DNA from: Ilex aquifolium
Taxonomy: Eukaryota; Streptophyta; Magnoliopsida; Aquifoliales; Aquifoliaceae
Assembly (NCBI GenBank): GCA_951799425.1
Contig: OX637406.1
Coordinates: 24,980,390 to 25,044,389 of the forward strand
Direction: 5' to 3'
DNA length: 64,000 nt
Each line of letters begins with the position of its first letter. Position 1 is the stretch's first letter. This document shows positions 22,593-34,504 of this stretch, piece after piece. The notes under the pieces were generated by a model that saw only the letters and a list, made by a program, of their open reading frames with translations, was not told the origin of the DNA and made no database searches. The translations under genes and the position numbers were made by a program.

Positions 22593-22600
22593 TATTTATA
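22593..22600 (-). promoter_or_regulatory. TATA box of LTR-A
   Basis: TATTTATA on the + strand (TATAAATA on -), about 55 bases downstream of the palindrome array in the element's sense. The equivalent in the right outer LTR is 30296-30303. Confidence 0.7.
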
Positions 22601-22652
22601 GTGGAAGAAATAGCCTCATGTGTGCGATTCTGAAGTTCAGAATTCGTAACTC

Positions 22653-22801
22653 ACGTTCGAACGTCATTGGCGTTCGAACGGTCGTTGCTCCCAGTACTTT
22701 TGTTTTTCCCATCAGAGAAGAGTACTGGAACGCACTTACGTTCGAACGTTATTCACGTTCGAACGTCGATTCACGTTCGAACGTCATTTCACGTTCGAAC
22801 G
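22653..22801 (-). promoter_or_regulatory. CGTTCGAACG palindrome array of LTR-A
   Basis: Six perfect TTCGAA-centred palindromes occur (CGTTCGAACG/ACGTTCGAACGT). One pair is separated by CATTGG, in an arrangement almost the same as in the unrelated Athila-0 LTR at 11168-11532. The copy in the right outer LTR is 30357-30505. Confidence 0.8.
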
Positions 22802-23318
22802 GAATTCCTGTTTTTGCTGAAACTTCCAGTGCAGTTTCGGCCTATTTAGAGATTGATTTGGAAAATGTTTGTGAGATACACTTTTGTAGCCCTGGATGTC
22901 TACTATCTACTGTCCAAATTTCAGATCAATTGGATATAAGGATAAAAATTTATGACCAAAATACTAGAAGGTGTCCCAACTCCTTTTTACCCAAATTCTC
23001 TCTAAGTGTGTCTTTACTCCAAAATACTTCCTAACTTCCAATACACCTCATATTACCTCTCCCAAGGTTGTTCGACCTTCCGGATTCAATGGACACCTTA
23101 TTTTGACCTAAAAATATTTAGAAATTCATCTACTCACCCTTTCCAAGTTTAAACGTCTTTGAAACTCAAACTTCCCAATCAATATGCATCTCTAGCATTT
23201 CTCCTACTATTACAACCTATATGGTTCATTCTTACATCATTATACATATCCACATTTTTACAATAATTATTTACTATATATCTATATACATATATAAAAG
23301 AAAATGCGGGGTGTTACA

Positions 23319-23337
23319 ATCCACCCCCCTTAAAGGA
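23319..23337 (-). other. Polypurine tract of N1
   Basis: The - strand reads CCTTTAAGGGGGGTGGAT directly before the LTR, matching the tract before the young Tekay 3' LTR (63698-63712). Confidence 0.8.
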
Positions 23338-23359
23338 AGTTTCGTCCTCGAAACTTACC

Positions 23360-23900
23360 TCAAGTAGTGAACAAAAATGGATACTTCTCCCGCATTTCTT
23401 GCTCCGGTTCCCTTGTAGCTTCCTCCACTCCATGGTGTTGCCACCAAACCTTTACCGATCTGATAACTTTGTTGCGAATCACTTTTTCCTTGGCGTCGAG
23501 AATTTCTACCGGTTGTTCTTCATAAGTTGCTCTATCTTGAATTTCAATATCTTCCAAGTCTACGACCGGTGTTGCATCCGATTGACACTTTCTCAACATC
23601 GACACGTGAAATACGCCATGTACTCCGGATAGCTGGGCTGGTAGTCGAAGTTGATACGCCGCATTGCCTACCGCTTTGATCACTTCAAACGGTCCGGTAT
23701 ATGTTGGCGCTAACTTCTCATTCTTGCCGAATCGAAACACGCCCTTCTTTTGTGACCCCTTGGGAAACATGTAATCTCCCACTTTGAATTCCAAGGATCT
23801 TCGTCTGTTGTCCGCATAGCTCTTCTGTCTACTTTGCGCCGTGCGTAGCCTCTCTCGGATGAGTTGAATCTTCTCCGTAGTTTCCCCATTGTAGTCCTTA
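23360..23900 (-). pseudogene. Integrase C-terminus and chromodomain-like piece of N1
   Basis: It reads 'EFKVGDYMFPKGSQKKGVFR', the GPY/F module ('[20 protein letters not shown]') and the end segment with [16 protein letters not shown]. It is very similar to residues of about 1370-1516 of the young Tekay gag-pol. The rest of integrase is not present here. Retention of this end may reflect sequence needed in cis near the purine tract rather than protein function. Confidence 0.85.
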
Positions 23901-25165
23901 CTCCGTTAGTTCGCTGCGCACTCTGATATAAATTACAATCCACCAAAGGTTACAGTTGAAACCTAACCAGACTTGTCCCCCCATTTTAGCTTCGAAATCC
24001 ATATACATTTTTCCAACGAAATAATTTAAGAAAAATTAACATAATATCATCGAAAATACCATTTTATTGGTCAATACCAATCGTTAGAATTTTGAATTAA
24101 GGAACAAATAAATAATCAAGCTTTGGAATCAAAATAAGAAACAATCAAGGCTTGGAATCAAGAACAAAGTAACAATCGAATCTTGGAGTCAATAACAAAG
24201 ACATATCAAACTTTGTAATCAAGAACTAATAAGTCTCAAGTTTCGAACTCAAAAACAAAGAGTAATCAAGTATTGAAATCAATAATAAACGAATATCAAG
24301 TTTTGGAACCAAGAACGAAGGAATATCAAGTATTGAAGTCAAGAGCAATTGAATGTCAAATCTTGAAATCAATCACCAATGAATATCAAGTATTGAATAT
24401 CAAGAATAAATGAATCACAAGGGTTAGAATCAATAACAAATGAATATTAAATTTGGCTATCAAGAACCAATGGGTCATGAAGCCTGGGGAAATTAAAAAC
24501 AAAGGAACAACCAAGTCTTGAAATCAAGAACCAAAGGATGTCAAGTATTGAATATCAAGAATACATGAATTACAATAGTTAGAATCAATCAAATGAATAT
24601 CAAATTTTGCTATCAAGAGCCAATGAATATTAAGCTTGGAAGGCGTATCAAGTTTGACAGTCATGAACAAAGGAGAAATTAAGATTTAACGGAACAATCA
24701 TGTATGGAAATCAATAACAAACGACTATCAAGGTGTGAAATCAAAAACAAAGGATTATGAAGCTTAGAAATCAAGACCAAAAGAACAATCAAGTCTTGGA
24801 ATCAAGAATAAAGAATATCAAGTATTGAATATTGAGAATAATTGAATCACAAGGGTTATAGTCACTACCAAGTACATATCAAATTTAGATATCAAGAACA
24901 AATGAATATTAAGCTTGGAATTAACAATAAGGAACAATCAGGTATTGAAATCATTAACAAACAAATATCAAGGGTGGAAATCAAGAACAAATGAGAAATC
25001 AAGAGAAAAACACATCTCATTTGTAAACTAGGGTTTGAAGGCAGAAAAGATTTAGGGTTTACCCAATCATAATATATTTTGGAACAAGGTAGTATTATCC
25101 AGAATGGCAAGGCATGATGATTCCCTAGCAAGTAGATATAAATTAGAGTCAAAGATTACATATAA
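23900..25165 (-). repeat. AT-rich degenerate tandem-repeat spacer of N1
   Basis: It is built from irregular repeats of about 30-40 bases with cores such as CAAGTATTGAAATCAAGAAC on the + strand. It is homologous to 36123-37735 of N2 (inverse orientation). The part next to gag (about 25010-25080) holds AAACTAGGGTTTGAAGGC, resembling the leader of the related LTRs. No coding potential is seen. Confidence 0.85.
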
Positions 25166-25205
25166 ATAAACCCTACTGGTATCCCCTTGTTTTACCGTAT
25201 GCAAG

Positions 25206-26471
25206 TTAACATATATAGTAAGTTCTATTTCCTCGAAACCCAATTCCAATTCCACAGCGTACACCGTACATATAAAAGAATGATTCGCATAGTAATCCAA
25301 TAAAATTCGGGCCCAAGAATGGTAGAGAAGAACAATACCTTCCTTGATTGGCGCCGCCGGGGGCTTGAGCTTGTATCGGTCGCTGTGGTGCCGGCCTCGG
25401 TGGTGGTGGTTGGGCTGCTGGTACCTGTCTGGCGGTCTGGATAGGCCCCCGAGGTGGAAAAACTGGGCAATGCTTCCGAATATGTCCCACTCCTCCGCAT
25501 GCAAAGCAGGATCGTGGGGTACTACCGGCTCTAGTCTGAGTGTCTCCCTCTCCTCGGGCCGTCCAAAGTCGCTGTCCATCTGTTTGGTCTGGGCGACGGT
25601 ATAGTGTTGTTCGCTGCACTCCACTAGTGCTAGGGTCCGTCCTGATCGGACCTCCTCTCGCGAAGCTCTGTCGGCGCTGGCTGTCCTCTATATCTCTCTC
25701 CACCAATGCAGCTCGGTCAACCAGGTCCCCATACTCCCGGATCCTGAGAGCCACCAACTTCTCCCGGATGACCGGCCTCAGTCCCTGCTCGAAACGTTTG
25801 GCCCTGTCGGCCTCAGTAGATATAAACTCTGTAGCATAACGGGATAGCTCATCGAAACTCCTCTCGTACTCGATCACCGTCATGCTGCCCTGTCGGAGAG
25901 CAAGGAAATCGGCCTTCATTCTGTCTCTTACTGATTCCGGAAAGTACTTGTCTTGGAAAATTTGGTCAAATTCCTCCCAAGTGAGTGCATCCGTGGTCCT
26001 CCTTCTTTTCACTGAGTCCCACCAATGGTCGGCCTCCCCCTCGAATAGATAAGTCGCCAAGCCGACCTGAAGATCCTCGGCTATCCCCATGCCATCACAT
26101 ATCTTCTTCACTCAGCGGATCCATTTATCCGCATCCAAGGGGTTAGAGCTCCCTTGGAAAGTAGGCGGGTGTTGCCTCAGAAACTCTCGGAGAACTACCA
26201 TTCTCCTATTCTCCTCTCCGTTGCCCGGTACTTGGGCTAGTGGATGAGCCCCACCGTTATGGTTGTTCCCATTCTGGTGTTGTACCAGAGTGGTGAGCTC
26301 CCTCAAACACTGATAGATGCCATTAATTGCATCGGGAGTTGGTGGCGGTGGTGGGTTTGTTTGACCTCCATGACCACGACCACGCTCTCGTCCACGTACA
26401 TGTTCACTGTCCATCCTACACATCAATTTACAATTTAGTTTCATTGATGTACAAGACATCCTAATAGTCAA
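25206..26471 (-). pseudogene. gag of N1 with a protease-region end
   Basis: It reads a GRG-rich N-terminus, the gag core ('[20 protein letters not shown]', '[20 protein letters not shown]', '[20 protein letters not shown]') and a CCHC knuckle ('[15 protein letters not shown]', about 25470-25515). It is closely similar to the gag part of the young Tekay gag-pol. It is broken at least once. In non-autonomous elements a retained gag may help packaging. Confidence 0.88.
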
Positions 26472-26588
26472 TTTAATCCCAAGTATACAACTCGTGTAAA
26501 ATCTAGATCAAAAGTTTCGTTCGACCTAGTAATACTTTTCTAGTGAGAATCCATAACCTACAGCTCCCATGTAAGACCTAAAGCCTAA

Positions 26589-26600
26589 GCTCTGATACCA
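26589..26600 (-). other. Primer-binding site of N1, tRNA-iMet type
   Basis: The - strand reads TGGTATCAGAGC, three bases after the end of the LTR at 26604. Confidence 0.85.
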
Positions 26601-26603
26601 TTC

Positions 26604-28647
26604 TGTAACACCCCAAAACACACCCTGGACGGCATTACATTCTAAAACATTCACATCATGAGAGCACTAAGATAATCCATCAATAAGAAAAATTTTCCAT
26701 TCATCATCCATAGAATTTACAATATCATCCCAAAAGAATAAGCCAAGCTATGGCAATTACATTCCAAAAGAATTATACTTAAACTTAGCAGCGGAATAAA
26801 CAGAATACTAGACGATACATGATCTCAAAATAAATTCTCTAGTCTAGTGCAAAAGAAGCTATATCTCTATATGTCCACCTCGGGATCTAGATTTCCCTCG
26901 AATGGGGCCTCCCAATACCCCTGCTCGTCAACTCCGAGGTTCTCCTCTAGCACCGTATCTGAAAAATGTAATTTGTAGGGGGTGAGCACTAAGCTCCGTA
27001 GCAACATTCCTCCCAAACTCATACAAGGTTTATAAAAACATATAAAATGGCCGGTCTCATTTTACAAATAGCATACATAATCTTTGAAGTAAAACAGGGA
27101 CATTTGAAAATGGATCTCAAGTTTAAGTAGCAACAGTAATTTACATAAACAGTAAAAGAAACCAATATCCAATACATATCCATTTTCCAAAATATAAACC
27201 ATTTTCCCACAAGACCTTGTGGAATCCCATACTCCCACAAGTCCTTGTAAGAAACCATTTTCCACAATAATACAACAATCCATCAATATGTATATGTATC
27301 TCAAACATGATGTAAGGCAAACCCCATGAATCGACACATTGAGTAATATCTAACCCACACACACCCACACAAATCTTATCAAAGATATCCATCCTTTAGG
27401 AAGGGCGTATGCCACACCAATGGCAGTGACGTATCCAACCCAGGCATTAGTATACTAACCCTCTTACACGGCACCCGTGAGCAATATCGGTTTAGTCTTA
27501 CCAAAGCACTAACCCCACTACGAGTGGTAGGAGAAATGCCAACCCTCATGGAGCAAGCAACACGTCTACCCACTCTACGATATCTCGTCAAAGGCCACCC
27601 ATGGTCATCCCACACTCATAAGAGATACAATACCAAACCCAATTTCACAATTTACAAGAATATCTTAAAAATCCCCAATTTAAGCATGTGACATTTTCAA
27701 TAACCAACAAAGAAAATGCAAGAGATCACAACAATATCATTTTATTACTCAACACAAAACACTATGATTTTGAAATCAAGAATAAAGGAAGAGTTCAAGA
27801 GGAAAACCCATCACTCTTGAAAACTAGGGTTTTTCAAACCAAAAAGAGATTTCATGGGTATTCAACCCTAAATTTGTGTAAAACATGTTAAAAATTACAA
27901 AAGAACCAAGAAACAATGGAGCCATAGCAAATACATATCATTAAGAATCAAAACATACATATTTATTAACCCTAACATCAATGTAAGAGAAAGAGAAGAA
28001 ATCCCCTACCTTGATGTTCTTGGAAATCTAGGGCTTGGATCTTGAATCACCCTTAAATTCCTTGTTTTTCACATTTGATCTTGTGTTTTTCTCTTCCCCT
28101 CTTTCTCTCTAATGTTTTCTAGGGTTTTAAGGTGTGTAATGAAGGCTAAGGGGATGGCAAAAAGTATTTATAGTGGGGGAAAAACCGGCTGTTCGCGAAC
28201 TAAAAATAAACAGTCTTGTTTCGGTAGTACCGGTACTCAGTACTGGTACCATTCAGTACCGGTACCCAGTACCGGTACAAGAAACCATCTGGAATCGGGG
28301 TACCGGTACTCAGTACCGGTACCATTCAGTACCGGTACCCAGTTTTGCCTATTTCTTTTGTTTTTCATTTCCAATCCATTCCAAAACTAACCAAATCCAT
28401 CACAAACCTCTCCAACACATATTTATACACCAAACCTATCTAATACAAGTTATAGGACCTAACATTTTATATTTTCACTCACTAAAACTAAATTTCAACT
28501 ATGATTTTCATTAACATTTTAAATCTTTACTTTTCAAATTTACAAAGTTCAAACACACTTCAATACCCCTATCCACATCTTTACAACCATTATTTGCTAT
28601 ATCTATATATCTATATGCATATATAAAAGAAAATGCGGGGTGTTACA
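26604..28647 (-). repeat. Inner LTR (LTR-B) adjoining the N1 primer site
   Basis: TGTAACACCCC...GGGGTGTTACA, 2044 bp. It belongs to the family of the solo LTR at 15285-17276 and not to that of the outer LTRs. TATA (TATTTATA on +) is at 28165-28172, and a GGTACCGGTAC palindrome array at 28229-28341. It is separated from LTR-C by AACTT (28648-28652). Confidence 0.9.
28229..28341 (-). promoter_or_regulatory. GGTACCGGTAC palindrome array of LTR-B
   Basis: About six GTACCGGTAC-type palindromes lie 55-170 bases upstream of the TATA box in - strand sense. They are nearly the same as those in the 15285 LTR. Confidence 0.8.
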
Positions 28648-28652
28648 AACTT

Positions 28653-31020
28653 TGTAACACCCCAAAACACACCCTGGACGACATTACATTCTAAAACATT
28701 CACATCATGAGAGCACTAAAATAATCCATCAATAAATAAGACTTCATGAATTCATCCATAAAATTTACAGCATTATCCCAAAAGAATAAACTCATTTTGG
28801 CCTTTACATTCCAAAAATCACATAATGTAGCGCGGCGGAAATAACAAAAGAAAACTAGACTTTACAAGGTTCAAAATGAATATCCTAGTCTAGTCCAAAA
28901 AGGAAAGGAGGTCGCTCTATGCGTCCACCTCGGGGTCCACGTTCCCTTCTACGGGAGCTTCCCAATTAGCGGGCTCCTCGACCCTTACGTCCTCCTCAAG
29001 CTGGTAATCTGAAAAATGTTAGCGGTAGGGAGTGAGCACAAAGCTCTGTAGAAAAATTCTCTCAAACCCATACAAGGTTTAGAAAAGCATTTAAAACGGT
29101 CGGTCTCATTTTTAACATAACATAGATACATAATTTGAAATAAAATAGTGACATTTGAAAAGGATCTCAAGTTTATGTAAAAACATTACTTAAATGAATA
29201 AACGAGTACCACATACAAATAATCACTATTAATTGCCATAAACCATTTCCAACAATTCTTTCGGTAGGTGGCATACTTTAGGGCAACCTCCACCCCCCAT
29301 TCTTTCGGTAGGTGGCATACTTTAGGGTAACCTCCACCCCCCATTCTTTCGGTAGGTGGCATACTTTAGGGTAACCTCCACCCCCGTTAGATCATCTTTG
29401 CTTCCCAAGCATCCTTACAAGGAACCTCTTGGGAAGGGGTGAGCATCCTTACAAGGAACCTCTCACACTTCTTTTGGTAGGTGGCATACTTTAGGGCAAC
29501 CTCCACCCCCCATTCTTTCGGTAGGTGGCATACTTTAGGGTAACCTCCACCCCCATTCTTTCGGTAGGTGGCATACTTTAGGGTAACCTCCACCCCCATT
29601 CATTCGGTAGGTGGCATACTTTAGGGTAACCTCCACCCCACCCTTTAGGTCATCTTGGATTCCCACGCATCCTTACAAGGAACCTCTTGGGAAGGGGTGA
29701 GCATCCTTACAAGGAACCTCTCACTCATGTGCATCACAAACAACTCAACCAAGCTTACAATTCCAATATTGATTTCAATTTACAATCATCTATCCAAAAT
29801 CCCTCAAAATATATCATGTAATAATTCCACAACCAACAAACAAAATTACATGAGATCACAATAACATCATTTTTCTACCCAACACAAAGCACTAAGGTTT
29901 TGAAAATCCATAATAAATAAAGCATTTAAGAAGGAAATACATCACTCTCCAAAAATGAGGGTTTTAAAACTAGAGAAAAGATTTCATGGGTATTAAACCC
30001 TAACTTTGTTCAAAACATGTAATCTTAGCCAAAAAGCCTAAGAGAGGATGATTCCATAGCATATATATACCATTGATAGCCAAAACATACATATATAAAT
30101 ACCCTAGTCTCAATGTAAGTGAGTGAGAGAAAACCCCTACCTTGCTTCTTTAGTTTTGAGTGAAGAAGATGAAGATTGGATCTTCTTCAATAGGCAAATC
30201 CTCCCTTGATTCTTGTGTTTTCCCCTTCTTTTCTCCTCCCTAAGTCTTCCTAGGGTTAGAAATGTTGAAATGATGCAAAGAGAGGCATCCTTATGTATTT
30301 ATAGTGGAAGAAATGGCCTCATGTGTGCGATTCTGAAGTTCAGAATTCGTAACTCACGTTCGAACGTCATTGGCGTTCGAACGGTCGTTGCTCCCAGTAC
30401 TTTTGTTTTTCCCATCAGAGAAGAGTACTGGAACGCACTTACGTTCGAACGTTATTCACGTTCGAACGTCGATTCACGTTCGAACGTCATTTCACGTTCG
30501 AACGGAATTCCTATTTTTTCTTAAACTTCCAGTGCAGTTTTGGCCTATTTAGAGATTGATTTGGAAAATGTTCGTGAGATACACTTTGTAGCCATGGATG
30601 TCTACTATCTACTGTCCAAATTTCAGATCAATTGGACATAAGGATAAAAATTTATGACCAAAATACTAGAAGGTGTCCCAACTCCTTTTTACCCAAATTC
30701 TCTCTAAGTGTGTCTTTACTCGAAAATACTTCCTAACTTCCAATACACCTCATATTACCTCTCCCATGGTTGTTCGACCTTCCGGATTCAATGGACACCT
30801 TATTTTGACCTAAAAATATTTAGAAATTCATCTACTCACCCTTTCCAAGTTTAAACGTCTTTGAAACTCAAACTTCCCAATCAATATGCATCTCTAGCAT
30901 TTCTCCTACTATTACAACCTATATGGTTCATTCTTACATCATTACACATATCCACATTTTTACAATAATTATTTACTATATATCTATATACATATATTAA
31001 AGAAAATGCGGGGTGTTACA
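28653..31020 (-). repeat. Right outer LTR (LTR-C, 5' LTR) of the complex
   Basis: 2368 bp, with the same family, palindromes (30357-30505) and TATA (30296-30303) as LTR-A, and a shorter 43-bp tandem array. Only scattered single-base differences from LTR-A are visible, so the insertion looks fairly recent. Confidence 0.92.
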
Positions 31021-31025
31021 CGAAT

Positions 31026-31396
31026 ATTAATGTTGGCCAACCCTATTTATAGGCCAAGAGAATATGCTGGAATGAAGCAGAAGGTTGTAACCGCCTTTGG
31101 CTACTGTCTGGATGCCATCACCACCGTCCGGATGGTGCTAGCCCTCTAGATTGTTGTGGTGATCTTCCACACTGTTCTGGCAGGTTATTTTTTAGAAATA
31201 CATTTGCTTCCTTTGCTAGTTTAGGCTTTGACAAATTGCACCCTATAATTTCCGCACAAAACCCTGAAATTATCAACATTCCACGCATTAAACCTAATTT
31301 ACGCACTAAGCCTAATTTACGCACGATTCAACTATTTTAACCTACATAATTAACCTATTAATCTACTTTAATTTACACAATAATTAGTGTTAATCA
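31026..31396 (-). repeat. Athila-2 3' LTR, right part
   Basis: It aligns with 48940-49308 of the 5' LTR. It holds TATTTATA (31048-31055 region) and the diverged palindromes near 31105-31138. It ends TAATCA and is directly followed by the purine tract. Confidence 0.9.
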
Positions 31397-31412
31397 CACT
31401 CCCCAACCTAAA
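31397..31412 (-). other. Athila-2 polypurine tract
   Basis: The - strand reads TTTAGGTTGGGGAGTG, immediately before the LTR edge. It is comparable with the Athila-1 tract at 14652-14664. Confidence 0.8.
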
Positions 31413-32275
31413 CTTTACTAGTCCCTAGTAAATAAAAAAAAATCAATTAACAAAATAAAATCACTTTCGTAGATTTCACGATTGCATTTACCATATGCAA
31501 CAAGACGTTAAACCTCGAGGTAATTCCTAGTGGACGAGTTTTGTCTCGTGAAGGTTTCCAGTGAAGATACCTACAAACTTCAATAGTTAGGAGTTCATAA
31601 TTCATACTTTTCACAGATAAAATTAAATCAACATTCCTCTACGTTGCTAGAATACTTCCTTTCTCTGATCATTGTAAGAGTAACACACGTTAGTTGTAAC
31701 ATTATCCATATATTTTTAGAAAAAAATGTGTGTGTGTGCAATGATTCCTTTATCTCAAAAATCACTCAAGAAATATTACAATCTTTCATGGTAGTCTTGA
31801 TGTCAATCCTCTCCTGGAATACCCTCAGCAAAGAATACACAGACATTATAGTGACTATTCACTCAGTAACTACATGTGATTGGAATATTATTTTCAAAGA
31901 AAAGTAATATCACATGTAATATATCAAAAGAACGATTATTTGAAGAGAACTGAAATTTGACATAATCTCATGAAAGGATATTAACACTACATTAAACATA
32001 TTATCAACATTCTCCCTTTTTGCATTGATAGAATTAATACACATATATGACTTCTGGAATAAAAAAGGACTTTTTTTAAGGTTGTAATGTGACCATTGGT
32101 TTAGGGTTTAAGAAACGACGTCAATGGGATTCAAAAGCTATCCTTTCTTAGTATTATGGCACACCTCTTTGTAGCTTTTCTAACTTTTATATTCTTTCAT
32201 TATCCTTCTCATTTTTTCACTTTCTTGGCTCTTTTCTTTCTTTCTTTTTCCTTTTTAAGTTTCTTCCACAAATTT
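31413..32275 (-). other. Athila-2 3' noncoding region
   Basis: AT-rich, no gene seen. It ends in a pyrimidine-rich run just before the insertion site AATTT (32271-32275). Its continuation is 34505-35879 and 40515-41889. Confidence 0.6.
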
Positions 32276-34504
32276 TGTAACACCCTGAATTTTCTTTTAT
32301 ATATTTATAGAGATATATATATAGTAAATAATATTAGTAAAGATGTAGATATATGTAGTGACATAAGAATAAACCGTAGGAATAAATGCTATGGAGACAA
32401 TTTGATTTGGAAAGTTACGTGTCGAAGATGTTTAAACTTGGAAAGGATGAATAGACAAGTTTCTAAAGGTTTTTAGGTCAAAATAAGGTTTGCATTGATT
32501 CCAGAAGGTCGAGAAACCTTGGGAGAGGTAATATGAGGTGTATTCGAAGTTAGGAAGTATTTTGGAGTTAAAACACATTGTAGAGAAAATTTGGGAATTT
32601 AAGATTTTGGACACTGCTTAGTATTTCGGCCATAACTTTTTATCCTTAAGTCCAATTGGTCTGAAATTTTTACAGTGGATAGTAGACATCTAGGGCTACA
32701 AAAGTGTATCTCATGAAAATTTTCCAATTCGACCTCTAAATGGGTCAAAACTGCACTGAAAGTTGGAGCAAAAATCTGGCAGTCGAACCGTACCGGTACG
32801 CGTACCGGTACGCCGAACTCCAGTAGCTCAACCGTACCGGTACGCCCGGCAAAGCCTAGCCCGACCCGGCTTCGGTTCTTTCTCCATTTCTTTGACTATA
32901 AATACATCCTTACACCTCTCTAAGCCTCATTACACCAATTGAAACCCTAGAAACCATTAGAGAGGAAGAGAGGAAGAGAGGAAGAGAAAAACATAAAATC
33001 AAGAGAGATTTACACCTTGAACAAAATCAAACCCTAGTTTTTTTTTCAAGAACCCACTTCTCCACCCATTCCCTCTACTATAATTTCACTTCACTTTTAC
33101 TCAAACCTCTTAGAACCGAAAGAGAAAGTAGCAAGGGAACAAGAAAAAAGGGAAAAGGGGAGTCATTAAAGCTTGGGTTGCTAGAGATACTTGGTTGAGG
33201 TAGGGGATTTCTTCCTATTCTCTTACATTGATGTTAGGGTTAAATTATATGTACTCTTTTGTTTCAAAACCGTATATACTTGCTAGTATTTACTTGATTC
33301 TTGACATCCTTGCAATGATTATCAAGTTTTAAACAAATATATGGTGGAATAACCATTAAATCCTTTTTCTCATCTTAAAACCCTAGGTTTCAAGAGAAAG
33401 GGGTTTTTCTTTTGATTCCTCCTATGTTCTCGATTTCAAAACGTTAGTGTTTCATAGTGAACAACAAAATGCTATTTATGATGATCTCTTGTACATTTTA
33501 TTGTATTACTCTTGTACCACAACTTATGAGAATTGGGGATTTTTCTTGGATATGGCGTGTAAATTGGGGGAATTGTGTAATTGTTGGGAAGGTGAGGTGT
33601 TTGTCGGTATAGTATCTCTTGCGTAGTTGTACGATGCTAACATGGTTTACTATTGACCGGGTGTCATGTAGTGGGTGGACGGCTTTGTATGCCACGCGGG
33701 TATGAACTTTTCCTACCACATAGTGTGGGTAGACGTCTTTGTACGTCGGGCGGGTACGAACATTTCCTAGCACTAATGATGACGGAATAGTAACGTGGGT
33801 AGTGTCGGATATACATTGTGGGTTATCGTGCATTGTACCGGAAATGGTTTCGACAAGAGTTTCCGGAAGTATGGGATTCCGAGAGAACTTGTTGGAAACG
33901 GTTTATGGTAGAATGGGTTATATTTGGATATAGTTTGTTAACTGTATACTGGTTTCACTTATTCATTCAATTACTATTGTTCCTTAAACTTGAGATCTAT
34001 TCAAATGTCCTGGTTTTACTTCAAATGTTATATATGCTATTTGTGAAAATGAGACCAACCGTTTTATATGCTTTTCTAAACCTTGTTTGAGTTTGGGAAG
34101 ATTTTGCTACAGAGCTTCGTGCTCATCCCCTGCTGCTAACATTTTTCAGATTTCCTACAAGAGGAGGACGTAGGGGTCGAGGAGCCCGCTACTTGGGAGA
34201 CTCCGCTAGACGGGAGTGTGGATCCCGAGGTGGACGCTTAGAGCGACCTCTTTTCCTTTTGTACTAGACTAGGACATTCTTTTGGAACATTGTGTAGTCT
34301 AGTTCCTTTTGTTTATTCCGCTGTGCAACTTGGATTAATTTTTGAAATGTAAAGGCCAAAGATGACATATTCTTTTGGATAATGATGTAAATATTTTATG
34401 GATGATGAATGAAGTGTAATTTATTTATGGATGATATTAGTGCTCTCATGATGTATATGGTTTTAGTATGTAATGTCGTCCAGGGTGGTATTTGGGGCGT
34501 TACA
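32276..34504 (+). repeat. Tekay-type LTR (LTR-D1), flanked by AATTT, solo in form
   Basis: It starts TGTAACACCCTG and ends GGGGCGTTACA, 2229 bp. AATTT at 32271-32275 is repeated at 34505-34509, so by itself it looks like a solo LTR. Exactly the same length recurs at 38286-40514; I see only about two base differences across that pair and its shared flank. Palindromes at 32788-32845; TATA at 32897. Confidence 0.92.
32788..32845 (+). promoter_or_regulatory. CGTACCGGTACG palindromes of LTR-D1
   Basis: Three perfect palindromes end about 50 bases before CTATAAATA (32896-32904). The same array lies at 38798-38855 in LTR-D2. Confidence 0.8.

Larger units (their letters stand above)
20815..23318 (-). 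repeat. Left outer LTR (LTR-A, 3' LTR) of the complex
   Basis: TGTAACACCCC...GGGGTGTTACA, 2504 bp. It is nearly the same as 28653-31020 (2368 bp); most of the length difference is in copy number of a tandem repeat of about 43 bp with the core GGTAGGTGGCATACTTTAGG (21414-21940). Palindromes lie at 22653-22801 and the TATA box at 22593-22600. Confidence 0.92.
23319..26603 (-). mobile_element. Internal region of an internally replaced Tekay element (N1)
   Basis: On the - strand: primer site (26600-26589), gag (26471 downward), a short protease-region piece (about 25350-25170), a repetitive spacer (about 25165-23900), an integrase C-terminal/chromodomain-like piece (23900-23360) and a purine tract (23337-23319). 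RT, RNase H and most of integrase are absent and replaced by the spacer. N2 at 35880-38285 has the same plan, so this looks like a non-autonomous family rather than a single accident. Confidence 0.85.
20815..31020 (-). mobile_element. Tekay-type complex in the Athila-2 LTR, target duplication CGAAT
   Basis: The outermost sequences are two LTRs of one family (20815-23318 and 28653-31020), and CGAAT flanks both ends (20810-20814, 31021-31025). Between them lie an internally replaced chromovirus body (23319-26603) and a third LTR of a different family (26604-28647), which abuts the right-hand outer LTR with only AACTT between. The best reading is an element into whose primer-site region a relative inserted, with later loss of intervening sequence. 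Confidence 0.85.

Noticed and set aside
22510-23034. 174-residue frame with repeated RSNV units in LTR-A
   Set aside because: It is a translation of the CGTTCGAACG palindrome array upstream of TATA; similar frames at 11207-11689 and 30213-30524 have the same cause.
24000-25070. Centromeric satellite
   Set aside because: The repeat is irregular, confined to the N elements between fixed junctions, and not in long regular arrays.
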